A DNA stretch of 40,344 nt, taken from a virus. The notes under the pieces were generated by a model. That model did not search any database. It saw only the letters and a program-made list of their open reading frames with translations, and had not been told where the DNA came from. The DNA lies in the IMG/VR virus record IMGVR_UViG_3300027971_002725, positions 1 through 40,344 of that record. One strand, 5' to 3'. Below are positions 5,605-12,524 of the stretch, piece by piece (positions within the stretch are counted from its first letter, which is position 1; every line of letters begins with the position of its first letter). The position numbers and the translations under genes are program-made.

Positions 5605-6680
5605 GAGAACATGTGGCAATCAGTGGCATTCCATCCCAGGGTAGCAACGCTGCCGGGCTGCAGGCCAAGATCACGGCCATCGTTAGGAAGTGTCACGATA
5701 AAATCTTCAAGTCCGCAGGTATTCATCCTTAGCCGAGCATAGCGTCCCAGATACGTTAGATCAACTACTGTACCAGACACCGTTGTGTCCACTGATCCCG
5801 TGGCAGGATCGAGTCGTACACGTTCTGGCCGTACAGATATTTGTACAGTTTTTCCCAGGGGGTTGATGCGTGTTGATTGGGAAAAAAGACGGGTGCCGTT
5901 GGCCAACATGACTTCACAGGTGTTGCCATGCATGGCGCTGACCTTGCCATGCAAGGTGTTGTTCTCGCCGATGAACTGGGCCACAAACGCATTGGCCGGT
6001 TGTTCGTATAACCGAATAGGAGTATCAATCTGCTGGATACAACCTTGGTGGAACACAGCAATTCGATCAGACATGGCCATGGCTTCGGTTTGATCGTGTG
6101 TGACATACACAACAGTGATGCCAAGCTCGTGATGTAGTTGCTTGATTTCATACTGTAGTTGTTCGCGCAGTTGCTTGTCCAACGCGGACAATGGCTCGTC
6201 CATCAGTATCAACTGCGGCTCAAACACCAATGCTCGTGCCACTGCTACTCGCTGCTGCTGACCACCTGACATCTGTGCCGGCCTGCGAGATTCAAGACCT
6301 GTTAATCCCACCCTGTCCAACGCTGCCATCACTCGACCATGTGCTGCTGTGCCGGTAATGCCGCGCACACTCAATGGAAAGCCCACGTTCTCGGCCACTG
6401 TCATATGCGGAAACAAAGCATAGCTCTGGAACACCATGCCGATGTTGCGGTGCTCGGGCGCGATGCGTTTGATGGGCTTGCCATCTAGATAAATCTCACC
6501 GGCTGTTGCGGTCTCGAAACCGGCCAGCATCATCAGCGTGGTGGTCTTGCCGGAGCCCGAAGGCCCCAGCAAGGTCAGGAACTCGCCTTGCTCTATGTCC
6601 AGTAAGAGATCCTGTACCACCAGCACTTTGCCGTCGTAGCTTTTTTCAACATGGTCAAATCGCACAAAAGGTTTTTGCAT
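5601..6680 (-). CDS. potA: ABC transporter ATPase, PotA-type
   Basis: 359 residues. Walker A (GPSGSGKTT), signature (MSGGQQQRVAVARAL), Walker B (LILMDEPLSALD) and H-loop (YVTHDQTEAM) are complete. The C-terminal third looks like the TOBE regulatory domain of polyamine and related importers (PotA, YdcT, FbpC group). It energises uptake at the inner membrane with the two permeases encoded upstream (6699-8722). It is the last gene of a four-gene operon in the usual binding protein, permease, permease, ATPase order. The exact substrate is inferred from the partner proteins. Confidence 0.92.
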   Translation of the reverse strand: MQKPFVRFDHVEKSYDGKVLVVQDLLLDIEQGEFLTLLGPSGSGKTTTLMMLAGFETATAGEIYLDGKPIKRIAPEHRNIGMVFQSYALFPHMTVAENVGFPLSVRGITGTAAHGRVMAALDRVGLTGLESRRPAQMSGGQQQRVAVARALVFEPQLILMDEPLSALDKQLREQLQYEIKQLHHELGITVVYVTHDQTEAMAMSDRIAVFHQGCIQQIDTPIRLYEQPANAFVAQFIGENNTLHGKVSAMHGNTCEVMLANGTRLFSQSTRINPLGKTVQISVRPERVRLDPATGSVDTTVSGTVVDLTYLGRYARLRMNTCGLEDFIVTLPNDGRDLGLQPGSVATLGWNATDCHMFS

Positions 6681-6698
6681 GGGTAAGATTTTCCTGGA

Positions 6699-7496
6699 TT
6701 ATCGCCGGCGCAATATTTCTAAAATCAGCAACATGGCCGCAGCAAATAAAATCATCATAAAAGATGCTGATAATATGGTGGGAGAAAGTTGTTCGCGCAG
6801 GCCAGTCCACATCTGTCGAGGTAACGTGATCTGCTCCGGTCCTCCCAGGAACAACACCGCTACCACTTCGTCGAACGAGGTAGCAAACGCAAACAGAGCA
6901 CCCGACAACACACCTGGCCAAACAATGGGCAACATCACGCGCCTAAAAGCAGTGAGTGGTGATGCACCCAACCCACGTGCAGCTCGCACAAGGTTCATGT
7001 CAAATCCGGCCAGTGTGGCAGTGACTGTGATAACCACCAGCGGCATTCCCAACACCGCATGCACCAGCACAATGCCCAGCAGGCTATTGGCAATGCCCAG
7101 CTTGGAGAAAAAGAAATACGAGCCCACAGCCAAGATGACCACTGGCACGATCATAGGCGATATCAACAGTGCCATCAGTAGGCGTTTACCAGGAAGGCTG
7201 CGATGAGTTAGCCCCACGGCCGCCAGTGTTCCTAACACAGTGGCCAGCAAGGTGGCCAGTACAGCAGTGATCACACTGTTGTAGATGGCATGCAGCCAGA
7301 CCAGGTTAGTAAACAAATCGCGAAACCAGCGCAGGCTGTATTCTTGTATAGGAAAGTTGAAATAAGGTTCGTTGTTGAATGCCAGAGGTACTACGACCAG
7401 CACAGGTGCAATCAAAAAGATCAAAACACATACAGAAAAACACCACAAGGACCAGTGCCCTATGCGCTGAGATAAGGTAGCGTACAAGGGTATCAT
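6699..7496 (-). CDS. potC: ABC permease, PotC/YdcV-type
   Basis: 265 residues with about six membrane segments and the cytoplasmic EAA-type loop (AARGLGASPLTAFRRVMLP) that docks on the ATPase. The length matches PotC-like permeases. The start overlaps the end of the upstream permease by four bases (ATGA), which implies coupled translation. Starts further in would remove the first membrane helix. Confidence 0.9.
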   Translation of the reverse strand: MIPLYATLSQRIGHWSLWCFSVCVLIFLIAPVLVVVPLAFNNEPYFNFPIQEYSLRWFRDLFTNLVWLHAIYNSVITAVLATLLATVLGTLAAVGLTHRSLPGKRLLMALLISPMIVPVVILAVGSYFFFSKLGIANSLLGIVLVHAVLGMPLVVITVTATLAGFDMNLVRAARGLGASPLTAFRRVMLPIVWPGVLSGALFAFATSFDEVVAVLFLGGPEQITLPRQMWTGLREQLSPTILSASFMMILFAAAMLLILEILRRR

Positions 7497-8722
7497 TTGA
7501 GTTTGAAATTTCCAAGATCCACGATGCGGTCGTAGATGGCGTACAGCACTAGCACTGTGGCCAGTAGAATAGCTGCCAGTGCCGAGGCTAGGCCCCAGTT
7601 CAGAGAACGTCCCATGTTGTCGGCCACAAAGTAGCTGATCAGTTGATCAGTAGATCCACCTAGCAATGCTGGGGTAATGTAATAGCCCAGTGCCAGCATG
7701 AATACCAACAATGCACCTGCACTTATACCCGGAACACACTGGGGCAAGTACACACGCAGAAAGGCAGTGGTAGGATCGGCTCCTAGTGATCTTGCTGCCT
7801 GCACATACGATGCAGGGATTTGCCGCATGACTGCGTACATGGGCAGGATCATGAATGGCAGTAGGATATGTGTCATGGCCACAACTACACCAAAGCGATT
7901 GAATATCAGTGGCAGCGGCTCGGCAATCAGCCCTATGGCTTGCAACAGTGAGTTTATCACACCTTCTTTTTGCAGTATCACCATCCAAGCGGTAGTACGC
8001 ACCAGCAGCGAAGTCCAAAATGGCAGCAGCACCAGTATCAGCAACAGATTGGCAGTGTTGTCACGCAGGTGCGCCAACAGATAGGCCAGAGGGAACCCTA
8101 GCAACAAACAGGTCAAAGTCACAGCAAATGCAACTCCCAAGGTACGCAGATAAATCGAGATGTGGACACGCTGGTCTTGGGATTGTAGTGCAATGCTATT
8201 GTCTGGCAAACGCCGTGAATCTAGGGCCGATAAAAAAAACAAGGAATGCACAGGTGAGGCAAGATTGCGGATGTGGCCCCAAATGCGCGGCTGTATCCAT
8301 TCAGGATCAACAGATTCAAAAAAAGGAGCCCAAGGACCTTGCGCTTGGGTATCAATACGTCGAGCAGCCTGCATAAAGATCGTACGCAGTCCGGGTTCTT
8401 CAATGTTCAGTCGGTTGGCAATGGCGCCAGCCTTTTGTTCTTGCACAGCTACTTTGAGGTCTTGAGCCAATGCGGCAAATACAGATTCAGGGGGAACCTT
8501 ATCACGGGGGCCATTCCAGGCATCCAATGCACGCACTGTGCGTACTAGATTGTCCGGAATGATCGGGTCATATATGCTGTTGAACAATACTGTGCCTAAT
8601 GGCACAAGAAAGCTCACAGCCACAAACAGAAACAATGGTGCGATCAGCACATAGGCCCAAAAATGACCGCGCTGTTCTGCTTGACGCAGGCGCTGCCCTA
8701 GGGCGGTTGTGCTGTCGACCAC
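7493..8722 (-). CDS. potB: ABC permease, PotB/YdcU-type, with large periplasmic insert
   Basis: 409 residues. Membrane segments include WAYVLIAPLFLFVAVSFLVP near residue 25 and five more after residue 200. The EAA-type loop AARSLGADPTTAFLRVYLP is near the C-terminus. Between the first and second helix lies a soluble segment of roughly 140 residues (about 55-195), so the protein is longer than PotB of E. coli (about 275-285). Some YdcU-like permeases of proteobacteria have such an insert. It begins four bases after the binding-protein gene. Confidence 0.88.
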   Translation of the reverse strand: MVDSTTALGQRLRQAEQRGHFWAYVLIAPLFLFVAVSFLVPLGTVLFNSIYDPIIPDNLVRTVRALDAWNGPRDKVPPESVFAALAQDLKVAVQEQKAGAIANRLNIEEPGLRTIFMQAARRIDTQAQGPWAPFFESVDPEWIQPRIWGHIRNLASPVHSLFFLSALDSRRLPDNSIALQSQDQRVHISIYLRTLGVAFAVTLTCLLLGFPLAYLLAHLRDNTANLLLILVLLPFWTSLLVRTTAWMVILQKEGVINSLLQAIGLIAEPLPLIFNRFGVVVAMTHILLPFMILPMYAVMRQIPASYVQAARSLGADPTTAFLRVYLPQCVPGISAGALLVFMLALGYYITPALLGGSTDQLISYFVADNMGRSLNWGLASALAAILLATVLVLYAIYDRIVDLGNFKLK

Positions 8723-8726
8723 TGGC

Positions 8727-9791
8727 TTACTTGGCTAACCAGGTTTGGAATCGCTTGGATAGATCATCGCCGTTTTCCATCCAAAAGACGGCATCCACGG
8801 TCATTGATCTTCCGGGATGAGCAGCAGCTGGCAAGTAGGCCTTGTTGGGATTGCTGTCTGGCACCCGGGCAAGAGCTGAACGACGGCTGGGTGAATACGG
8901 AATGTGGGTTGTCAACTCAGTCAAAGGCTTGGTGCTGGTAGCAAAACGTATGAGGTCATTGGCCGCAGCAGAGTTTTTGCTGCCTTGCAGCACCACAAAA
9001 TAGTCTGTGGCCATCAGCTGTGCATCCCACATGATGGCAAAGTTCTTGTTCTCTTTGAGATTGGCACTTACAATACGACCATGCCAGGCATGAGTCATGA
9101 CCACTTCACCAGCAGCCAAGCGTTGTACCATCACTGCACCTGCTTCCCACCACACGATGTCTTTCTTGATGGTATCTAGCTTGCGGAAAGCACGTTCCAC
9201 ACCAGCTGGTGTGGCCAACACTTTGTAGACATCGGTCATGGGCACACCATCGGCGATCAGTGCCCACTCCATGGCAGCCACTGGATCTTTGCGGAGACCA
9301 CGTTTGCCCGGAAACTTCTTTGTGTCAAAAAAGTCATCCATGGTCTTGGGACCATTGGCTCCAAACTTGGCAGCATCATATGCTATGGCATTGGTATAGG
9401 TACTGTTGCCCACAGCGCAGGGTAAAACCGCGCCTGGGAAAAAGTCTTTAGCGGCAGCAGTGCCGTCATCACCAGCTGGCAACTTGCTGGCGTCGATTTT
9501 TTCAAACACGCCTTCTTCACAACCTTTGATTGCTTCTGGTTTGTCAATCACAGCAATGTCCCATTTGACATTGCCTGATCGGACCTGTGCAGCCATGGCT
9601 CCCAAAGATCCATCAAAATCTTCAGTGGTGACCTTGATTCCAGTCTTGGATTCAAATGGCTTGAACTGAGATTGTGTTTGCCCTGCGGTATAACTACCAC
9701 CAGGACCTGCTATAGTAAGACCTTGCTGAGCAAAAGTCTGTGACGATAAAATCGACAATGCGGCGGCCGCAACGATTACAATTGATTTCAT
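8727..9791 (-). CDS. potD: Extracytoplasmic substrate-binding protein, PotD/YdcS-type
   Basis: 354 residues. Signal peptide MKSIVIVAAAALSILSSQTFA, then QQGLTIAGPGGSYTAGQ typical of the spermidine/putrescine-type binding family (SBP_bac_8 class). First gene of the operon. The ligand could be a polyamine, GABA or a related compound; without the pocket alignment this stays open. The untranslated leader is about 150 bases (9792-9947). The base composition of 5600-9800 appears richer in G and C than the neighbouring phage genes, which fits recent capture. Confidence 0.88.
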   Translation of the reverse strand: MKSIVIVAAAALSILSSQTFAQQGLTIAGPGGSYTAGQTQSQFKPFESKTGIKVTTEDFDGSLGAMAAQVRSGNVKWDIAVIDKPEAIKGCEEGVFEKIDASKLPAGDDGTAAAKDFFPGAVLPCAVGNSTYTNAIAYDAAKFGANGPKTMDDFFDTKKFPGKRGLRKDPVAAMEWALIADGVPMTDVYKVLATPAGVERAFRKLDTIKKDIVWWEAGAVMVQRLAAGEVVMTHAWHGRIVSANLKENKNFAIMWDAQLMATDYFVVLQGSKNSAAANDLIRFATSTKPLTELTTHIPYSPSRRSALARVPDSNPNKAYLPAAAHPGRSMTVDAVFWMENGDDLSKRFQTWLAK

Positions 9792-9947
9792 TAAAATTTT
9801 CCTAAAAGTATAAAAATTTTAGCTGCGGAAGAATACCGCATTACGGATGGCGTTCCATGAGTATCACTATGGTAAAAGGGTTTGACTACCCCAGGCGTCA
9901 ATGTGAGTCCGACGTCGGCCCCTGCCGGCGTTGCTAAAATTATTTAT
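9792..9947 (-). promoter_or_regulatory. Long structured leader of the pot-like operon
   Basis: About 155 untranslated bases between the predicted start and the potD ATG. The minus strand has several GC-rich stems (GCCGACGTCGG near 9910-9920, GCGG-TATTCTT-CCGC near 9830-9845) and CCAT...ATGG arms near 9857-9875. The last hairpin is followed by an A/T-rich stretch. It may be a regulatory RNA; it fits no riboswitch class I know. Confidence 0.4.
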
Positions 9948-9948
9948 G
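9941..9948 (-). promoter_or_regulatory. CATAAATA late-promoter-like box
   Basis: NATAAATA-type box (CATAAATA) on the minus strand, just downstream of the sigma70-type -10 of the pot-like operon. It could give late expression from nearly the same site. Confidence 0.3.
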
Positions 9949-9953
9949 TCGCA

Positions 9954-9981
9954 ATTATACACTGGTACAAAAAATAGTCAA
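9954..9981 (-). promoter_or_regulatory. Sigma70-type promoter of the pot-like operon
   Basis: TTGACT (9976-9981), a 16-base spacer and TATAAT (9954-9959). The -35 box begins right after the T-tract of the preceding terminator. Confidence 0.8.
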
Positions 9982-9985
9982 GAGA

Positions 9986-10005
9986 AAGCCCACCGAAGTG
10001 GGCTT
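9986..10005 (-). terminator. Rho-independent terminator after the SPFH gene
   Basis: AAGCCCAC-TTCG-GTGGGCTT followed by TCTCTT on the minus strand. The TTCG tetraloop makes it very stable. It sits 13 bases beyond the stop codon. Confidence 0.85.
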
Positions 10006-10018
10006 GATTTCTTTTGGA

Positions 10019-10876
10019 TTACTTGCTGATGTTCATCAAGGTCTTTGAATCGGCACCTACCACAGTAGCGGGCAGCTTGCCATCCCATTTTTCGATCCAT
10101 TGCAGTTGCACATAGTTTGCACCACCATTGCTTTGGATGGCCTGTGCTTGGATAGCGATGGCTCGGGCTTCACCTTCGGCTTGAGCGATACGGCTCTTGG
10201 CTTCAACTTCGATGCGGCGTAGGTCTTGTTCAGCCTTGGCAGTTTGCTGCACAGCGATGACCTTTTGTTCAATGGCCTTTTGGTAATCAGGACTGAATCC
10301 AAAATTCACCAGGCTGATGTTGCTCACAGTGATGTTGAACGGAGCCATCTTGGTGATCAAGTGTTGCAGGATCTCTTGGCTGACCAGATCACGCTTGGTA
10401 ACCAATTCTTCACTGGTGTAGTGGCCGGTCACACTCTTGAACGCTTCATTGATGCCAGGTCCAAGAACCTTTTCATCCACATTGAGACCAAACTCTTTGT
10501 AGATGTGCGGAACCTTGAGTGGATCCAAGCGATAATTCACCACGATGTCGGTGTGAACTTGTTGCAGATCCTTGGTGCCTGCACTTGCACCATCCAGCTT
10601 GGCCTTCTGTAGTCGAACATCAACATCAGCGATGTTGCTGATGGGGTTCACCATATGCACGCCTTCAGTCAGCGGCAGCGGATTGACCTCACCGAATGTG
10701 ATCTGCACACCAGTGTGCCCTGCTGAGATCACTGTGAAACTACTCCCCACAACAAACAACAGCACAGTGACTAGGCCTGCTGCGATACTTGCACCGATTT
10801 GCTTGAAGTCGGAAACAAATGCGATAGCACCTGCTATGATCAAGCCAATAACAAAACCTACGATAATGAGAAACAT
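10019..10876 (-). CDS. SPFH/prohibitin-family membrane protein
   Basis: 285 residues. Two hydrophobic stretches at the N-terminus (about 1-20 and 30-52), then a prohibitin-type SPFH domain (GHTGVQITFGEVNP, GVHMVNPI) and a long charged helix with a KAEQDLRRIEVEAKSRIAQAEGEA-like coiled coil (about 215-250). Prohibitins form membrane ring complexes that scaffold or regulate membrane proteases; phage homologs are known but poorly understood. Start supported by AAGGAG six bases upstream. Own promoter at 10901-10929 and own terminator at 9986-10005, so it is a single-gene unit. Confidence 0.88.
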   Translation of the reverse strand: MFLIIVGFVIGLIIAGAIAFVSDFKQIGASIAAGLVTVLLFVVGSSFTVISAGHTGVQITFGEVNPLPLTEGVHMVNPISNIADVDVRLQKAKLDGASAGTKDLQQVHTDIVVNYRLDPLKVPHIYKEFGLNVDEKVLGPGINEAFKSVTGHYTSEELVTKRDLVSQEILQHLITKMAPFNITVSNISLVNFGFSPDYQKAIEQKVIAVQQTAKAEQDLRRIEVEAKSRIAQAEGEARAIAIQAQAIQSNGGANYVQLQWIEKWDGKLPATVVGADSKTLMNISK

Positions 10877-10900
10877 AAGACTCCTTGGTTAAAAAATCTT

Positions 10901-10929
10901 ATTATACACAAAAAGAAAGGGCCTGTCAA
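10901..10929 (-). promoter_or_regulatory. Perfect sigma70 promoter of the SPFH gene
   Basis: TTGACA (10924-10929), 17 bases and TATAAT (10901-10906): a full consensus. The -35 hexamer covers the loop of the tmRNA terminator (10916-10937). Confidence 0.85.
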
Positions 10930-10937
10930 GGCCCTTT
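10916..10937 (-). terminator. Rho-independent terminator of the tmRNA
   Basis: AAAGGGCCT-TGAC-AGGCCCTTT followed by CTTTTT on the minus strand, about 40 bases after the tmRNA tag stop. Confidence 0.88.
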
Positions 10938-11118
10938 GGTTGTTTCTGTTACGAGGTATTTCCTACCCTAGGCTGCGTTCAGGCGGCCAAAGCGAACTGT
11001 TCGTCGTTTGCATTTACGTTTTTTGCTTCTACGGCCGAGTCTCCCCTGCCCTAACGGTTTTCACATTACCGTGCTGTCCACTCTGTTACTTGTTGCCCTG
11101 TCGAAACTAGTCTCCCCC
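10938..11118 (-). ncRNA. ssrA: tmRNA, coding piece of a circularly permuted gene
   Basis: The 5' end GGGGGAGACTAGTTTCGACA has the tmRNA start pattern (acceptor 5' strand followed by TTCGAC). Downstream lies CGTAAATGCAAACGACGAA, the resume region, then the tag ORF (ANDEQFALAA, TGA) at 10979-11011, then only about 40 bases before the terminator. No T-arm or CCA follows, so the 3' acceptor half is missing here. It is found upstream at 11315-11385 instead: GGGGGAG pairs with CTCCTCC there. This is the order of two-piece tmRNAs, as known from alphaproteobacteria and some betaproteobacteria. tmRNA rescues stalled ribosomes with SmpB. Confidence 0.9.
10979..11011 (-). other. tmRNA tag reading frame (ANDEQFALAA)
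   Basis: Ten codons GCA to GCC and TGA. The product ends in the ALAA degron recognised by ClpXP, and the ANDE start is the proteobacterial form. It resembles betaproteobacterial tags of the ANDExFALAA type. Confidence 0.92.
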
Positions 11119-11119
11119 A

Positions 11120-11302
11120 TCATAAAGAAACTTTCATATATGAATCCCGTAATACATTCATCTGTGCAAGAATTACCCGCATTTCTGAAAGAATTGCCAC
11201 CTTGTCAGTTGCATCTGCCAACTTAGCAAGTAAGTCGCCGTGATGTACAGTTAACTTTTTTAACTCAGTGGCAAATTCAATTTGCTCTTTGTGTGTTTTC
11301 AT
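11120..11302 (-). CDS. Small helical protein encoded between the two tmRNA pieces
   Basis: 60 residues starting MKTHKEQIEFATELKKL, with AAGGAAG seven bases before the ATG. The sequence is charged, rich in Leu, Ala and Lys, and should be mostly helical; no family is recognised. It begins 13 bases after the CCA of the tmRNA acceptor piece and its TGA ends two bases before the tmRNA coding piece. It therefore fills the intervening segment of the permuted tmRNA precursor. An alternative ATG lies one codon upstream. It may bind or process the tmRNA, or only be a passenger. Confidence 0.65.
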   Translation of the reverse strand: MKTHKEQIEFATELKKLTVHHGDLLAKLADATDKVAILSEMRVILAQMNVLRDSYMKVSL

Positions 11303-11314
11303 CAAACTTCCTTA

Positions 11315-11385
11315 TGGTGGAGGAGGGGGGATTCGCACCCCCGTCCAGAACACTTTTCTCTTTGCTTCATACAGCAATAACTCTT
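11315..11385 (-). ncRNA. ssrA: tmRNA, acceptor piece (T-arm and CCA end)
   Basis: The minus strand carries GTTCTGGACGGGGG, then T-arm GGGGG-TGCGAAT-CCCCC (11326-11342), acceptor strand CTCCTCC (11319-11325), discriminator A and encoded CCA (11315-11317). CTCCTCC pairs with GGGGGAG at 11112-11118 over seven pairs with one G-U. The GTTCTGGAC string preceding the T-arm matches the conserved 3' domain of tmRNAs. The 5' boundary is not known; it may reach into the ORF at 11388-11534, since the promoter lies inside that ORF. Confidence 0.85.
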
Positions 11386-11387
11386 AC

Positions 11388-11534
11388 TTATCGCCAAGTC
11401 TTTTTTGCGATCCAATGTTGGATTTCTTGCACACGCCACGCTAGTCCCCATGGCAGTGTGAAAAATATCTTTGTACCATCAGGAGTATACATGGTCTTAC
11501 CATCGCTGTCAACCCCCATCAATCCTATAAACAT
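11388..11534 (-). CDS. 48-residue hypothetical protein
   Basis: ATG at 11534 with GAGGAG seven bases upstream. The product begins MFIGLMGVDSDGKTMY and ends AKKTWR. Its start overlaps the end of the zinc-ribbon ORF, which suggests coupled translation. The tmRNA promoter (11484-11512) lies within it, so the gene is read through from further upstream. Confidence 0.55.
   Translation of the reverse strand: MFIGLMGVDSDGKTMYTPDGTKIFFTLPWGLAWRVQEIQHWIAKKTWR
11484..11512 (-). promoter_or_regulatory. Sigma70-type promoter of the permuted tmRNA
   Basis: TTGACA (11507-11512), 17 bases and TATACT (11484-11489) on the minus strand. Predicted start near 11477, about 90 bases before the acceptor piece. Confidence 0.8.
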
Positions 11535-11671
11535 ACAATCTCCTCAGATAATTTACCACAATGTGGGCAATACAATTTCCGTGGTCGCCATGCTTCCATT
11601 GTGGCGATACTGAACCATCCCTTACACCCAGTGCAAGTGAAATGATAAATGATTTCTTTTTCCACGTTCAT
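11525..11671 (-). CDS. Small zinc-ribbon protein
   Basis: 48 residues beginning MNVEKEIIYHFTC. Two cysteine pairs (CTGC and CPHC, about 20 residues apart) form a rubredoxin-like zinc ribbon, common in small phage regulators. It overlaps the next ORF by ten bases. No clear ribosome site is seen, but it follows the 138-residue gene closely. Confidence 0.6.
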   Translation of the reverse strand: MNVEKEIIYHFTCTGCKGWFSIATMEAWRPRKLYCPHCGKLSEEIVCL

Positions 11672-11690
11672 CAGTTTTTTGTTTGCAAAT

Positions 11691-12107
11691 TTACTTATCC
11701 ACTGGATACGGCTCTACCGTCCAGCCTATGGCAAAAAGGTCTTGACGGATCTCATCTGTCACGGTGCCTTCACTTACATAGCCTTGATAACTATCAGCCT
11801 CACCTGCTCCAAAGATGCCTGAGCAATACCAGTCCATGTAATCGCCTTGACCTCTCAATTCGGCAACGATACCACCGGCTTCGTCTTGACCTCTCAAGTC
11901 AGCAACAACGCCGCCGGCTGCTCGCCACGAGCATGACCAGTATTCATCTCGCAATCGAGGCCATACTTGGTTGGGTTGGAACACATTGTTGCACATGGCC
12001 GCGTAGAGATTCTGTGCATAGGTTTCACTGTCCTGCACTTTTTTCAACATCCAATCACATGCGCGGATGTCCTTTTCTAAGTTGTAATCCGTGTTATTTC
12101 TGTTCAT
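11691..12107 (-). CDS. Phage protein with an internal tandem duplication
   Basis: 138 residues, family not recognised. The core GGVVADLRGQ is repeated as GGIVAELRGQ thirteen residues later (about residues 66-90), and on the DNA level the two copies are similar too, so this is a recent internal duplication. Trp and acidic residues are frequent (NQVWPRLRDEYWSCSW). Located just after tRNA-Arg and probably co-transcribed with it. Confidence 0.75.
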   Translation of the reverse strand: MNRNNTDYNLEKDIRACDWMLKKVQDSETYAQNLYAAMCNNVFQPNQVWPRLRDEYWSCSWRAAGGVVADLRGQDEAGGIVAELRGQGDYMDWYCSGIFGAGEADSYQGYVSEGTVTDEIRQDLFAIGWTVEPYPVDK

Positions 12108-12113
12108 GTTATC

Positions 12114-12188
12114 TGGTCCGGCGTAACAGAATCGAACTGCTATTTAGGGAGTAGAAATCCCCTGTATTATCCATTATACGAACGCCAG
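12114..12188 (-). tRNA. tRNA-Arg(UCU)
   Basis: Acceptor CTGGCGT/ACGCCGG, discriminator A and encoded CCA. D-stem GTA/TAC with GG. Anticodon stem GGGGA/TCCCT with loop TTTCTAC gives UCU. The T-loop TTCGATT is normal. Confidence 0.9.
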
Positions 12189-12193
12189 TTGTT

Positions 12194-12270
12194 TGGTGAG
12201 ACCTGAGTGATTCGAACACTCCACCCAGCGATTATGAGTCGCTTGCTCTAACCTAATGAGCTAAGGTCCC
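12194..12270 (-). tRNA. tRNA-Met(CAU)
   Basis: Acceptor GGGACCT/AGGTCTC, discriminator A and encoded CCA. Anticodon stem AGCGA/TCGCT with loop CTCATAA gives CAU. The first acceptor pair is G-C, so it is not an initiator type. It could be elongator Met or the lysidine-modified Ile2 tRNA. Confidence 0.9.
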
Positions 12271-12278
12271 TAAATTGT

Positions 12279-12307
12279 ATTGTAACAGGAAAACTATTTA
12301 GTGCCAA
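12279..12307 (-). promoter_or_regulatory. Sigma70-type promoter of tRNA-Met and tRNA-Arg
   Basis: TTGGCA (12302-12307), a 17-base spacer and TACAAT (12279-12284), followed at once by a second TACAAT. Confidence 0.7.
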
Positions 12308-12327
12308 CCGGGTATTGTGCCAGATTG

Positions 12328-12465
12328 CTATGTGGAGATCTGATTGATAATTTCAATTGCCAATCTTATTAAATCATGACTGGCATTTAATTTGGCAGAT
12401 ATTTGATCAATGTCAAAGTGCCTGCTGAGCATTTCTCTCACTGCATTGACAAAGTCTCGGGACAT
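12328..12465 (-). CDS. Small helical phage protein
   Basis: 45 residues beginning MSRDFVNAVREMLSRHFD, ending NQIST. Codon pattern and composition look real, with alternating charged and hydrophobic residues. No ribosome site is evident. Unknown function. Confidence 0.45.
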   Translation of the reverse strand: MSRDFVNAVREMLSRHFDIDQISAKLNASHDLIRLAIEIINQIST

Positions 12466-12492
12466 GCTAATATAACGCCTGACACCTGCGAT

Positions 12493-12524
12493 CTAGTGAC
12501 ATATCTGGAGAAATATATCACTAG
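12493..12524. repeat. Imperfect palindrome CTAGTGA...TCACTAG
   Basis: Seven perfect pairs plus an ATAT extension, overlapping the last bases of the GIY-YIG gene. No T-tract, so either an operator or an mRNA 3'-end stabiliser. Confidence 0.4.

Noticed and set aside
5601-9791. Host chromosome or prophage flank instead of phage
   Set aside because: Phage-type genes, tRNAs and tmRNA lie on both sides on the same strand with the same compact promoters; no integrase or att site is seen. Chimeric assembly cannot be excluded without reads.
10938-11118. Ordinary one-piece tmRNA
   Set aside because: Only about 40 bases separate the tag stop from the terminator and no T-arm or CCA is there; the 3' half lies upstream.
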